Positions 17,020 to 26,613 are shown, counted from the stretch's first letter. The stretch is 64,000 bases of DNA from Hyphomicrobium facile (GCF_900116175.1 NZ_FPCH01000001.1:932501-996500), one strand, 5' to 3'. Translations and numbers: made by a program. The notes: generated by a model not told the origin, from the sequence alone.

Positions 17020-17487
17020 TCAGGTTTTGAGCGCCTTAACCGTCTCCAGAACCTCTTCGGCATGCCCCGGGACGCGAACTTTCCGCCAGCTGCGGAGAAG
17101 TTTTCCCGATTTGTCGATCAGGAAGGTCGAGCGTTCGACGCCCATGTATTTCCGCCCGTACATCGATTTCTCGACCCATACGCCATAGGCGATCGCGGTC
17201 TCCTTCTGCTCGTCGGCAGCCAAGCGCACGGACAGGCCGTGTTTGGTTTTGAATTTTTGATGGCTCTTTGCGCTATCGGGGGAGATGCCGATGACGTCCG
17301 CGCCTACGGCTGCGAATTCTTCGGCGAGGCACGAGAAGTCTTTTGCCTCCTGCGTACAACCCGAAGTGTCGTCCTTCGGATAGAAATAAAGGACGACAAG
17401 ACGGCCTTTCAATTTGGAAAGCCGAACCTCTCCACCGATGTCATCAGGCAGGCTAAAATCAGGAGCCTTCTTTCCTTCCTCGATCAT
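17020..17487 (-). CDS. bcp: thioredoxin-dependent peroxiredoxin, Bcp/PrxQ type
   Basis: The 155-aa protein reduces hydroperoxides in the cytoplasm. It begins MIEEGKKAPDFSLPDDIGG and contains YFYPKDDTSGCTQEAKDF, in which C44 is the peroxidatic cysteine. The usual resolving cysteine five residues later is absent (K49); C53 is the nearest other cysteine. The C-terminal FLIDKSGKLLRSWRKVRVPGH is typical. The in-frame extension upstream to 17709 lacks family resemblance and is rejected; ATG at 17487 follows AAAGG. It is divergent from the AsmA-like gene. Confidence 0.87.
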   Translation of the reverse strand: MIEEGKKAPDFSLPDDIGGEVRLSKLKGRLVVLYFYPKDDTSGCTQEAKDFSCLAEEFAAVGADVIGISPDSAKSHQKFKTKHGLSVRLAADEQKETAIAYGVWVEKSMYGRKYMGVERSTFLIDKSGKLLRSWRKVRVPGHAEEVLETVKALKT

Positions 17488-17655
17488 CTTAAATGTGCCT
17501 TTCTTTTGTCGCTTTTCGGCACTGTAGCTGGCACGTCGAGCGAGCGGAGGCCAGACAGATTTAGACTTTCTTTTTGAAAGCTTTTTCTGTCCGTTCCCGG
17601 CGACAGCACGAGGGGTCGGGCCGGTATGGCCCGCGGGGGTTCTTGAGGAGCGGCG

Positions 17656-20600
17656 TTGACGAAACTGGCAACCGGCGGGCGCCCTCCAAATCGGCGCGAC
17701 GCCGATCAAAGCGCGCAGCTAAATGTCGTGCCACGAACTGCTGTTTCGCAGCGCGTGGCGACGGCTCCGCCCGGTCCTCCGATGGACGACGATGAAGATG
17801 GGGCGATGTCTACAGGCCTCCGGCATTTCTTGAGCGGCTGCCGCGTTCTCTTTTATTGCATCGTGCCGTTGACGTTGCTCGCGATGATGGCGACCGGCCT
17901 GCTCTACGTACGGCTGAAGCACGGTCCGATCGCTTTTGATTTCGTCGTCTCGCCGATCGAGCGCGGCATCAACGCGGAACTCGTTACGAGCTCGGTGAAG
18001 ATCGACGGCGCCGAGCTCAGGCTTGGGCCAAACAGCGAGTTGGAATTCCGGCTCCGGGACGTGAGCGTGCTGGAGCAGGGCGGCGATGTGGTGCTCTCGT
18101 CGCCACTTGCCGCCGTAAACATTTCGATGGCGGCGCTGGCGCGCGGACGCATCGTTCCGGCGCGCATCGAACTCATCGATCCGATCATCGCGCTCGCCTA
18201 TTCCGAGAAATCCGGGTTCGTGTTCGAGCGAGCGGTGCCGAAGCCTGTTCCGGTGCGTCCGGATGGCAGCAGCGTTGCCGCTCCGCCTCCCGTCGCCAAC
18301 CCGGGAACAACGGTGGCTCCGCCGCGCTCGGCGGTTGAAGCGGGGACGAAGGTCAACCTGGCGAAGATGCTGAGCGAGTCGTCCCGCCGCGCCAGAAAGC
18401 GCCTCGACGCGACTTCGTATCTGACGGAATTCGGTCTTTCGAACGCGACGGTCGTCGTCGACTACGAGGGCCAGCGCAGTTCGTGGCGCATTGATGAGGC
18501 GAGCGTCGATTTCAATCACGCCGAGCGGCGTAGCGTCATCTCCGGCCGCGCGACCGTCGCGTCGCCGAGGGGGGCATGGTCGGTATCATTCCTGACGGAC
18601 GAAAGCGTTCAAACCGGCAAGCTCGACGTGAAGGCAACGATCCGCGACCTCGTTCCATCCACGCTCGCAGCTGCGGCGCCCCCGCTTGCCTTGCTTGGGA
18701 ACTTCGAATTTCCGGTTTCGGGCGATGCCACGGTCGAGCTTTCCACCGTCGGCGATATCGAAAGCGGTGAACTTGCCCTCGAAGTCGGTCAAGGGCGCGT
18801 GCGGCTTCCGCATCTGGTCCACCCGATGGAGGTGACGGCCGGTCTCTTCAAGCTGACGTTCGACGGCAAGGCCCGGCATTGGGAGCTGCAGCCGAGCCCG
18901 GTGAAATGGGCCGACGGCACGATGATGTTCACCGGGAACATGACCGACGTTTCGAAGGGAACAGACCCGCCGCAATGGCTCTTCGCGCTCGACGGCAAGA
19001 ATGGCGTGTTCGAGGCGGCGGAATTCAACGTGCCTCCGGTGACGATCGACAACTGGTCGGCGCGCGGCACGATCATACCCCGGCGGGGTTTCATCGATCT
19101 GACCGAATTCCGCCTCGCGGGCGGTGGCGGCGAGGCGACGGTCAAGGCGACGACCCAGGCGGGACCGCAAGGTCAGAGTATGTCGGCCGAGTTCACGGTT
19201 TCACCGATGCCGCTTGCGACGCTCAAGGCGCTATGGCCGCGTGCGGTGGCGACGGGGACGCGCGACTGGGTTGGCAAGAACGTATCGGCCGTCGACTTCA
19301 AGGGTGGAACTCTTCGGTTCACGAACGACAACGTGGGTGGCATGGAGCCGGGCTCCGTTTCGACGGAGCTCGAGCGAGTCAACGCGAGTTTTGAGGCGAG
19401 TAACGCGGTGTTTGCGCCATTGCCGGGCATGCAGTCGATTGCGGCGCCGAGCACGTCAATTCGCATCAAGGATAACGCGCTTGATATTACGGTGCCCGAA
19501 GGCGCCGTCGCGTTGCCGGGCGGTGGCCAGCTTCCGCTCAAGAATGGGCGCCTGACGACCGACGATATCCTGGGTCCGCGCCCGAACGGCGAGATCGGCT
19601 TTTCGGCTGTCGGAGATCTTGGTCCTTTCCTTGAAGCCATGGAGCAGCTTCCGGTCCGGGCTGTGCGGGATGCGTCGCCATTGCCGAAAGCCGGAGAAGG
19701 CAAGGTCGACGCTCAGCTTGTGATCAAGCTGCCGTTCTTCCCGGGTGTCACCGGCGATGACATGACGATTACCGGCAAAGCCCGCGTATCCGACGGGCGC
19801 TTCGGCAAAGTCGCCGGCCGCTTCGATGTTCAAGGCTTTACTCTCGATCTTACGCTCACCGACACGTCGCTCGATGCGAAGGGCGATCTGCTCATCAACG
19901 GCATTCCGGCGAAGGTCGTCGGACAGCGGCTTCTCGGTCCGGATGCGGCGCAGCAGCCGCCGCTCAAGATCGTCGCGAAGCTGGACGAGACGGATCGCAC
20001 GCAGCTCGGCCTCGACATCAACAACCTCGTTCATGGTGTCGTCCCGGTCGAAATTTCGCTGCAGAAGGGCGACCGGCCGGAGCCCGCGATCAAGCTGCAT
20101 GCCGATCTGACGGAGGCCGAGCTTACATTCGAGCATTTGCAATGGCGAAAGGCGCCGGGCCGGACAGCGAGCCTTGACGCGGATATCGTCAGTAGTCCGG
20201 GCCGCGACACGGAACTGCAAAACTTCAAGGTCGTCAGCGACGATATCGCCGCCGATGGGCGGATCGTCATCGGCACCGACAACAAGGTCAAGGAATTCAA
20301 TTTTCCTGGGGTCAATCTGAACGTCATCTCGCGGCTCGACATGAGCGGCTCGCGCAGCAAGGACGACATTTGGACGATCAAGATCGCCGGTTCGAATTTC
20401 GATGCGCGAAATTTCTTCCGTTCGCTGTTCAGCGTCGGCGACGGTCCGGACCGGAAGGACAGGGCGTCGTCGGCCGGTGCGCACGTTACCGTCGACCTCG
20501 CGAACGTCATCGGTAGCTATGACGTTTCGTTGCGCAATCTCAAGATGGCAATTGAAATGCGCGACGGAGATCTCGCGAGCCTCGATGCCAAGGGCACGCT

Positions 20601-21456
20601 CGACGGGGGAGCATTGCTCGTCGCGAAACTCGATCAAGGCCAGGGCGGCCGGAGATTGGTCGTTACCTCGAGCGACGCGGGCCAGGTGATGAAGCTCGTG
20701 AACTTCTATCCGAATATGACGGGCGGGAAGATGCAGCTCGACGTCGGGCTCGACGGCGCTGGGCCCGCGGAAAAGACCGGCGTTCTCGTCGTCGACAATT
20801 TCAGAATTCTCGGCGATCCGATCGTTACCGAAGTCGTCAGCAGCGCTGACGAGGGGCGTCCGGCCATCGGGGGCAATCGCAAGGTTACGCGCGAGGTATT
20901 CGATTTCACGCGGATGCGCGCGCCGTTCTCTGTCGGGTACGGTCAGTTCGTGCTGCAGGAATCCTATCTCAAAGGGCCGATGCTCGGCGCAACGCTTCGC
21001 GGCAAGGTTGATTTCCGGACGAAGCGCGTCAACATCGGCGGCACCTACATTCCGTTGCAGGGTTTGAATGGCGCGCTCGGCGACATTCCGCTGCTTGGAC
21101 AGATCCTATCGGGCTCGCAGGGCGAGGGAATCGTCGGAATGACATTTGCCGTGCAGGGACCGACTTCCGACCCGCAGGTCATCGTCAACCCGTTCTCGCT
21201 GGTCGCTCCTGGAATATTCCGGGACATCTTCCAGATGACGTCGATGGATCCGACCATTCAGGTACGCGAAGACCGGGCTCCGCAAAAGCCGGTCGAGGAC
21301 CGGGTGCGCGCGGCGCCGCCCGTTCCCTCTGTCGCGGGCGAGAAGCCAAAGTCGAAAGCAAAGACGCACGCGCCAGCGCAGGCCAAGGCAAAGAAGACCG
21401 CTCCGAAGGAGGCTGAGGCGGTCGATGGTTGGTCGTCGACGACGACCAACCACTGA
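17656..21456 (+). CDS. large AsmA-like / DUF3971 envelope protein
   Basis: This 1266-aa protein has one N-terminal membrane segment (VLFYCIVPLTLLAMMATGLLY). It is followed by a huge beta-rich periplasmic part with DUF3971 and an AsmA-like C-terminal region, recognised by LRGKVDFRTKRVNIGGTYIP, GALGDIPLLGQILSG and GIVGMTFAVQGPTSDPQV. AsmA/YhdP/TamB-like proteins bridge the periplasm and are implicated in phospholipid transport to the outer membrane (family knowledge). TTG at 17656 has GAGGAG 5 nt upstream; ATG at 17782 or 17806 is a reasonable alternative, because the first 50 residues are unstructured. The end is a lysine/alanine-rich tail. It converges with tyrS, with a 7-nt gap. Confidence 0.8.
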   Translation: MTKLATGGRPPNRRDADQSAQLNVVPRTAVSQRVATAPPGPPMDDDEDGAMSTGLRHFLSGCRVLFYCIVPLTLLAMMATGLLYVRLKHGPIAFDFVVSPIERGINAELVTSSVKIDGAELRLGPNSELEFRLRDVSVLEQGGDVVLSSPLAAVNISMAALARGRIVPARIELIDPIIALAYSEKSGFVFERAVPKPVPVRPDGSSVAAPPPVANPGTTVAPPRSAVEAGTKVNLAKMLSESSRRARKRLDATSYLTEFGLSNATVVVDYEGQRSSWRIDEASVDFNHAERRSVISGRATVASPRGAWSVSFLTDESVQTGKLDVKATIRDLVPSTLAAAAPPLALLGNFEFPVSGDATVELSTVGDIESGELALEVGQGRVRLPHLVHPMEVTAGLFKLTFDGKARHWELQPSPVKWADGTMMFTGNMTDVSKGTDPPQWLFALDGKNGVFEAAEFNVPPVTIDNWSARGTIIPRRGFIDLTEFRLAGGGGEATVKATTQAGPQGQSMSAEFTVSPMPLATLKALWPRAVATGTRDWVGKNVSAVDFKGGTLRFTNDNVGGMEPGSVSTELERVNASFEASNAVFAPLPGMQSIAAPSTSIRIKDNALDITVPEGAVALPGGGQLPLKNGRLTTDDILGPRPNGEIGFSAVGDLGPFLEAMEQLPVRAVRDASPLPKAGEGKVDAQLVIKLPFFPGVTGDDMTITGKARVSDGRFGKVAGRFDVQGFTLDLTLTDTSLDAKGDLLINGIPAKVVGQRLLGPDAAQQPPLKIVAKLDETDRTQLGLDINNLVHGVVPVEISLQKGDRPEPAIKLHADLTEAELTFEHLQWRKAPGRTASLDADIVSSPGRDTELQNFKVVSDDIAADGRIVIGTDNKVKEFNFPGVNLNVISRLDMSGSRSKDDIWTIKIAGSNFDARNFFRSLFSVGDGPDRKDRASSAGAHVTVDLANVIGSYDVSLRNLKMAIEMRDGDLASLDAKGTLDGGALLVAKLDQGQGGRRLVVTSSDAGQVMKLVNFYPNMTGGKMQLDVGLDGAGPAEKTGVLVVDNFRILGDPIVTEVVSSADEGRPAIGGNRKVTREVFDFTRMRAPFSVGYGQFVLQESYLKGPMLGATLRGKVDFRTKRVNIGGTYIPLQGLNGALGDIPLLGQILSGSQGEGIVGMTFAVQGPTSDPQVIVNPFSLVAPGIFRDIFQMTSMDPTIQVREDRAPQKPVEDRVRAAPPVPSVAGEKPKSKAKTHAPAQAKAKKTAPKEAEAVDGWSSTTTNH

Positions 21457-21463
21457 GCGGCGC

Positions 21464-22723
21464 TTAGACCGGTTTCAGAAGCACGTGCTTCTTTTTGCCA
21501 AGCGAAAGCTTGATGACGCCGGTCGTTCCAGCGTCAGCGGTGCCGACGGTTGCCTTGTCGCTCGTCACCGGTTCGTCGTTGACCTTCAGGCCGCCGCCTT
21601 GGACTTGCCGTCGCGCTTCGCTGTTCGACGCCACCAAGCCCGCTTTGACGAAGGCAGTCAGAACGCCAAGGCCCGCTTCCAAATCGGCGCGAGGGATCTC
21701 GATCGTTGGAAGATTATCCGCGAGCGTTCCCTGCTCGAACGTTTTGCGCGCGGTCTCGGCCGCAGCCTCGGCCTTTTCGCGGCCGTGCAGAAGGGCGGTT
21801 GCTTCCGTCGCCAGTACTTTCTTTGCTTCGTTGATCCCGGAGCCCGAAAGGCTCTCGAGCTTGGCGATTTCGTCGAGCGGCAGGAATGTGAAAAGCTTAA
21901 GGAAGCGGCCAACGTCCGCATCTTCCGTGTTCCGCCAAAACTGCCAGTAATCGTAGGCGGAAAGCTGCGCTTCGTTCAGCCAGACGGCGCCGGAGGCGGT
22001 CTTGCCCATCTTCGCGCCGGATGCGGTCGTCAGCAGCGGACACGTCAGAGCGTAGAGCTGCTCCTTGACGCCCATTCGGCGGCCAAGGTCGATGCCGGTG
22101 ACGATGTTGCCCCACTGGTCCGATCCGCCCATCTGCAAGTTGCAGCCATAGCGGCGGTTGAGTTCCACAAAGTCGTAGGCCTGGAGCAGCATGTAGTTGA
22201 ATTCGATGAACGACAGCTCCTGGTCGCGCTCGAGGCGCAGCTTTGCGCTGTCCATCGTCAGCATGCGGTTGACCGAGAAGTGGCGGCCGACGTCGCGCAG
22301 GAAGCCGATATAATTCAGCGGCGCCAGCCATTCCGCGTTGTCGACCATCAGCGCATCGGTCATCTGATCGCCGAAGCGCAGGAATTCTGCAAAGACCTGC
22401 TTGATGCTCTGTTTGTTGGTTTCGATCTCTTCAACCGTTCGCAATACGCGGGTCTCGTCCTTGCCGGAGGGATCGCCGATGCGCGTGGTGCCGCCACCCA
22501 TCAGGGCGATAGGCTTGCCGGCCCCGGAGGTCTGCATCCAGCGGAGCATCATGATCGACAAGAGATGGCCGATATGCAGCGACGGCGCGGTGCAATCATA
22601 GCCGACATAGGCGACGAGGCGGCCCTCGCTCGCCAATTTATCGAGGCCCTCGATATCCGAGCTCTGGTGAACAAAGCCGCGCTCGGTCATAATCTTGAGA
22701 AATTCGGATTTCGGTGTCGACAT
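21464..22723 (-). CDS. tyrS: tyrosyl-tRNA synthetase
   Basis: The 419-aa class I synthetase charges tRNA-Tyr. It shows the HIGH motif as PSLHIGHLL (H50-H53), the tyrosine-site segment [20 protein letters not shown], a KMSKS variant in [10 protein letters not shown], and a C-terminal S4 RNA-binding domain with [23 protein letters not shown] at 22723 is the normal start; the frame extends to 22855, but that part overlaps the divergent anmK gene and has no homology. Only 89 nt separate the two divergent starts, the usual Hyphomicrobiales arrangement of tyrS with anmK. Confidence 0.95.
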   Translation of the reverse strand: MSTPKSEFLKIMTERGFVHQSSDIEGLDKLASEGRLVAYVGYDCTAPSLHIGHLLSIMMLRWMQTSGAGKPIALMGGGTTRIGDPSGKDETRVLRTVEEIETNKQSIKQVFAEFLRFGDQMTDALMVDNAEWLAPLNYIGFLRDVGRHFSVNRMLTMDSAKLRLERDQELSFIEFNYMLLQAYDFVELNRRYGCNLQMGGSDQWGNIVTGIDLGRRMGVKEQLYALTCPLLTTASGAKMGKTASGAVWLNEAQLSAYDYWQFWRNTEDADVGRFLKLFTFLPLDEIAKLESLSGSGINEAKKVLATEATALLHGREKAEAAAETARKTFEQGTLADNLPTIEIPRADLEAGLGVLTAFVKAGLVASNSEARRQVQGGGLKVNDEPVTSDKATVGTADAGTTGVIKLSLGKKKHVLLKPV

Positions 22724-22812
22724 CGTTATTGTTGGCTTCCGCTTGGGTGGCCGCGAGCTGCTCCAATCGAGCCGTGTCGCGGGCGGGCGACACCATGCAC
22801 GGGAAGGTGCCC

Positions 22813-23934
22813 ATGGGCAAGTTGATGCGGGCGATTGGGCTGATGAGCGGCACATCGCTCGATGGCGTTGACGTAGCCCTTCTCGAAACGGATGGGGAGG
22901 ACATCGTTCGTCGCGGCCAAGCGCGGACCTATCCCTATGACGACGCCATGCGGCGGCTTCTCATCAACGCGATTGCGGACGCCGGCGGTCTGAAATCGCG
23001 GGGTGATCGTATTCGTTCGCTGGCGGAGGCCGAGCGGGCCCTGACCGAGCGTCATGCTGTCGCCGTCAGCCAGTTTTTCAGGGATACCGAGATCGACGGG
23101 GCATCGGTCGACGTCATCGGGTTTCACGGCCAAACCGTGCTTCACAGGCCTGAGGCGGGCTTGACCGTGCAACTTGGGCTCGGCGGGCTTCTGGCCAATT
23201 TCACGCGCTGTCCGGTCGTCTACGATCTCCGCGCCGCCGACGTCGATGCGGGCGGGCAAGGCGCGCCCCTCGTTCCGGTTTACCATCGTGCGCTCACGTC
23301 CAAACTGCCGCAACGGCCGGTCGCGGTCGTCAACATCGGCGGCGTCGCGAACGTCACGTGGATCGGCCGCGACGGCCATCTGCTGGCGTTCGATACGGGG
23401 CCGGGCAACGCGTTGCTCGACGATTGGATGGCGCGGAAAACGGGCGCAGCTCTCGATTCCGGTGGGGCGACTGCATCGAACGGCACCGTAGACGAGGAGG
23501 CCGTCCGGCTTTGTCTGAGCCACGCCTACTTCACGGAGACGCCGCCGAAGTCACTCGACCGGAATACGTTTTCGACTGATCTCGTCGACCATCTCTCGGT
23601 CGAGGACGGGGCGGCGACGCTTGCTGCTTTCACGGCGCGAGCCATCGCCAGAGCGCGCGAGCATATGCCCGCTGAGCCCGAGCTTTGGATCATTTCAGGG
23701 GGCGGCCGCAAGAACCGCGCGATCATGCGGATGCTTGCCGAGCGGGTTCAGTATGCGGTTGTTCCCGCAGAGACCGTGGAACTCGACGGCGACAGTTTGG
23801 AAGCGGAAGCGTGGGCTTATCTGGCGGTCCGCTCAATCCGCGGTTTGCCGATCACTTATCCCGGAACGACGGGCGTTGCCGAGCCGATGAGCGGGGGGCT
23901 GCGCGCAGACCCCACCGCTCATGTGATTAATTAG
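22813..23934 (+). CDS. anmK: anhydro-N-acetylmuramic acid kinase
   Basis: The 373-aa kinase phosphorylates 1,6-anhydro-MurNAc with ring opening to MurNAc-6-P during cell-wall recycling. Diagnostic segments are [21 protein letters not shown] at the N-terminus, [25 protein letters not shown], the ATP-site [12 protein letters not shown] and [18 protein letters not shown] at 22813 follows GGAAGG with 5-nt spacing; ATG at 22795 and 22825 are alternatives. It lies divergent to tyrS. Confidence 0.93.
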   Translation: MGKLMRAIGLMSGTSLDGVDVALLETDGEDIVRRGQARTYPYDDAMRRLLINAIADAGGLKSRGDRIRSLAEAERALTERHAVAVSQFFRDTEIDGASVDVIGFHGQTVLHRPEAGLTVQLGLGGLLANFTRCPVVYDLRAADVDAGGQGAPLVPVYHRALTSKLPQRPVAVVNIGGVANVTWIGRDGHLLAFDTGPGNALLDDWMARKTGAALDSGGATASNGTVDEEAVRLCLSHAYFTETPPKSLDRNTFSTDLVDHLSVEDGAATLAAFTARAIARAREHMPAEPELWIISGGGRKNRAIMRMLAERVQYAVVPAETVELDGDSLEAEAWAYLAVRSIRGLPITYPGTTGVAEPMSGGLRADPTAHVIN

Positions 23935-23967
23935 AGAACCGGACTCTCGAAAAGCTGGGCGACGAAC

Positions 23968-24750
23968 TTACTCGTCGTCGCTGTCGTCCTCGCCAGCCGC
24001 CGCCGCCGCCGGGGTGCTCTGAGTTTCCATGCGCTCGAGTTCACGCTGGCGCTGACGTTCGCGTTCGCGTTCGCGCTCACGTTCCTTGTTGCGCTCGCGA
24101 TCCTGTTCGAACTGGATCATCCGGTCATCCAGATAGGAGCCGACGATGGAGCCGAGTTCTTCGGTTTTGTTCTCGAAGAAGTGGTTGGCGCCGGGCACGA
24201 CCTCGTGCGTGATCTTGATGCCTTTTTGCACCTTAACCTTTGCGGCCATTTCGGCGACGGACGCCGTCGGGACGACGCGATCGATGTCGCCGTTGATGAT
24301 CAGGCCAGAGGAGGGGCAGGGCGCGAGGAACGAGAAGTCATAGAGATTGGACGGCGGGGCGACGCAGATGAAGCCATCCACCTCGGGGCGCCGCATCAGG
24401 AGCTGCATGGCGATCCACGTTCCGAACGACACGCCGGCGATCCAGCACGTCTTGGCGTCGGGCTTAACCTGCTGGAGCCAGTCGAGAGCAGATGCCGCAT
24501 CGGCAAGCTCGCCCGGCCCGCCATCCCAGACGCCCTGGCTGCGACCTACGCCCCGGAAATTGAACCTCAGGACGGAAAATCCACGTGCGGCAAAGGTGTG
24601 ATAGAGCGAATAGACGACCTGATTGTTCATCGTGCCCCCGAACTGGGGATGGGGATGCAAAATCAGCGCGATCGGGCTGTCGCCGTTGCTTTCGTGATGG
24701 TACCGGGCTTCCAGGCGTCCGCCTGGGCCATTGATAATAAGTTCGGGCAT
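23968..24750 (-). CDS. alpha/beta hydrolase with charged repeat tail
   Basis: The first 215 of 260 residues form a compact alpha/beta hydrolase of the YqiA/COG2945 type. It has HPHPQFGGTMNNQVVYSL, FNFRGVGRSQG, the nucleophile elbow GVSFG with the presumed Ser, SSGLIINGDIDRVVP, and the catalytic His in VVPGANHFFENKTEEL. The substrate is unknown. Residues 217-241 are an almost pure Arg/Glu/Gln run, followed by an Ala stretch and an acidic DDSDDE end, which is unlike the rest of the family. It is convergent with anmK. Confidence 0.8.
   Translation of the reverse strand: MPELIINGPGGRLEARYHHESNGDSPIALILHPHPQFGGTMNNQVVYSLYHTFAARGFSVLRFNFRGVGRSQGVWDGGPGELADAASALDWLQQVKPDAKTCWIAGVSFGTWIAMQLLMRRPEVDGFICVAPPSNLYDFSFLAPCPSSGLIINGDIDRVVPTASVAEMAAKVKVQKGIKITHEVVPGANHFFENKTEELGSIVGSYLDDRMIQFEQDRERNKERERERERERQRQRELERMETQSTPAAAAAGEDDSDDE
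24028..24102 (-). repeat. 6-nt microsatellite-like repeat encoding an Arg/Glu run
   Basis: The DNA consists of degenerate GCGTTC/GCGCTC hexamers (plus strand), encoding alternating Arg-Glu and Arg-Gln residues 217-241 of the hydrolase. Such simple repeats are prone to length change in steps that keep the frame. Confidence 0.6.
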
Positions 24751-24867
24751 CGGAGATTACTCGGTTTTTTCGGGTGATTCGGGTTCAGACGATTGGCTTC
24801 AGAGCGACTGAGGAAGCCAATGGATGGCCTCCGGGCGTTCAAATCCTTGTGGGTTGAATCTCAATCC

Positions 24868-24896
24868 TTGACTCCGGCGCTCAGGATTTCCATAAC
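24868..24896 (+). promoter_or_regulatory. predicted suf promoter (sigma70-like)
   Basis: TTGACT (24868-24873) is followed after exactly 17 nt by CATAAC (24891-24896), a good -35/-10 pair. It lies 145 nt upstream of the first suf-locus start codon and directly abuts the ICE-type operator. This is prediction by eye only. Confidence 0.5.
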
Positions 24897-24913
24897 TTTA
24901 GAACCGTTCGAAA
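24897..24913 (+). promoter_or_regulatory. Irr box (ICE-type iron-responsive operator)
   Basis: TTTAGAA-CCG-TTCGAAA matches the alphaproteobacterial Irr (ICE) consensus TTTAGAA-N3-TTCTAAA with one mismatch. It starts immediately after the predicted -10 element, where a bound repressor would block initiation. Irr is known to control suf operons in Rhizobiales and binds when haem/iron is low or, at other promoters, activates; here the position suggests repression. Confidence 0.6.
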
Positions 24914-25041
24914 TACTGGGTCCTGGCTCGTTTACAAAAGGCATTGGATCAGGGCGGCTCTCTTAGCACAGTCCGGGGTGCCGGGCGCAAGGTTTGGATT
25001 CCGTTGCCACTTGGGGCGACGATAGTCCGGAGAATAGAAAC

Positions 25042-26613
25042 GTGGAATTGACGACCAAAGGCCGGTACGCGGTCATGGCCATGGCCGATCTCGCCGGGCA
25101 TGCCGATGAGGGCGCGATAGCGCTATCGGTCGTCGCTGAGCGGCAGAGCCTGCCGCTCGCCTATCTCGAGCAACTTTTCGTGCCACTTCGCCGCGCTGGT
25201 CTCGTCGAAAGCGCCCGCGGCCGGTCCGGCGGTTACCGGCTTTCCAAGCGTGCCGCGGAAATCTCGATTGCTGCGGTCATGGATGCGGTCGAGGAAGACA
25301 CGCGATTCACCCGTTGCTCGCATAACGATCCGCGCTGCTCTGCCGCGACGCCTTGTGTCACGCATTGGCTTTGGAGCGCGCTCAGTGAGTCGACGGGGCA
25401 GTTCCTGGCTTCCGTCAATCTCGCCGACGTCATTGCAGGCGGGCGATATTCGTCGCGGCCGGCTTTCGCAGCCGCTGCCGCGCGGCCGGCGGGCATGCGG
25501 ACATATCTCGATTATAATGCCACGGCGCCGCTTCGGCCCGAGGCCAAGGTTGCGATGATCGCGGCGCTCGACGTCGTCGGCAATGCTTCGTCGGTTCATG
25601 CGGAAGGACGTCGCGCTCGCGCGGTCGTCGAGGGGGCGCGCGAAAGCGTCGCGCGCCTGATCGGCGCCAAGCCGTCCGAAATTGTTTTCACGAGCGGCGC
25701 GACGGAAGCCAACAACTGGGTCATGGCGCAGCCGTGGACGTCGATTTTGACGAGCGGCGTCGAGCACGATTCGGTTCTCGCGCCGGTCCGTTCTTCGCGC
25801 AGCGAAATCATTATGCTGCCGGTCGACCGGAACGGCGTGGTCAGCGCCAAAGACGTCAGCGAGCAGGTATCGTCGCGGAGCTTTGCGGGGCCATCCCTTC
25901 TTGCGCTTCAGCTCGCCAACAATGAAACCGGCGTCGTTCAGCCTGTCGCGGAAATCGCGGAGCTGGCGCGCTCGCATGGGCTCAGTGTGCATACGGATGC
26001 TGTGCAGGCGGCCGGCCGGATGGCGATCGATTTCGCCGCACTCGGTGTCGATACGCTTGCGCTCTCCGCGCACAAATTGGGCGGGCCCAAAGGTATTGGC
26101 GCCTTGGTCATTCGCGACCATATAGATCTTGTGCCCTTACTTCGGGGCGGCGGGCAGGAACGACGGCGGCGGGCGGGAACAGAGAACGTCGCGGCAATCG
26201 CCGGATTTGGCGCAGCGGCGGAAGCCGCGCTTCGCGACTTGCAGGCTGCAGCGGCCATCAGCGCCTTGCGGGATGAGTTCGAGGCCGACCTGAAACGCAT
26301 CAGTCCGGATGTGGCGATCATCAGCGAAGGCGCGACACGCCTCGGAAATACGACAGCGTTGGCGCTTCCCGGCAAGCTCGCCGAGACACTGGTCATCAGG
26401 TTGGATCTCGCCGGAATCGCTGTAAGCGCCGGATCGGCTTGCTCATCGGGCAAAGTCGGCGCGAGCCATGTTCTCGAAGCGATGGGCCTCGGTCACGACA
26501 TTGCCGCGGGCACCATCCGCATCAGTCTCGGGCCGACGACGACGAAGGACGATATCGCGGCATTTCTGGCTGCGTGGACGACGATCGCAGGGGCATCAGC
26601 GCTCGCTGCGTAA
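25042..26613 (+). CDS. IscR-type Rrf2 regulator fused to NifS-like cysteine desulfurase
   Basis: One uninterrupted 523-aa frame encodes two proteins that are normally separate. Residues 1-150 are an IscR-like Rrf2 winged helix (ELTTKGRYAVMAMADLAGHA, ARGRSGGYRLSKR) with the Fe-S ligand set C92-x6-C99-x5-C105-x2-H108. After a roughly 15-residue Ala-rich linker, residues 152-523 start MRTYLDYNATAPLRPEAK. They form a class V PLP enzyme with PLP-Lys345 in LSAHKLGGPKG and catalytic Cys467 in SAGSACSSG. GTG at 25042 has GGAG about 9 nt upstream. The ATG for residue 152 (25495) could serve as an internal start giving a free desulfurase. It heads the suf operon behind the Irr box. Confidence 0.88.
   Translation: MELTTKGRYAVMAMADLAGHADEGAIALSVVAERQSLPLAYLEQLFVPLRRAGLVESARGRSGGYRLSKRAAEISIAAVMDAVEEDTRFTRCSHNDPRCSAATPCVTHWLWSALSESTGQFLASVNLADVIAGGRYSSRPAFAAAAARPAGMRTYLDYNATAPLRPEAKVAMIAALDVVGNASSVHAEGRRARAVVEGARESVARLIGAKPSEIVFTSGATEANNWVMAQPWTSILTSGVEHDSVLAPVRSSRSEIIMLPVDRNGVVSAKDVSEQVSSRSFAGPSLLALQLANNETGVVQPVAEIAELARSHGLSVHTDAVQAAGRMAIDFAALGVDTLALSAHKLGGPKGIGALVIRDHIDLVPLLRGGGQERRRRAGTENVAAIAGFGAAAEAALRDLQAAAAISALRDEFEADLKRISPDVAIISEGATRLGNTTALALPGKLAETLVIRLDLAGIAVSAGSACSSGKVGASHVLEAMGLGHDIAAGTIRISLGPTTTKDDIAAFLAAWTTIAGASALAA

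Noticed and set aside
19456-20637. A 393-codon minus-strand frame inside the AsmA-like gene
   Set aside because: It is antisense to a well-supported large gene and shows no domain.
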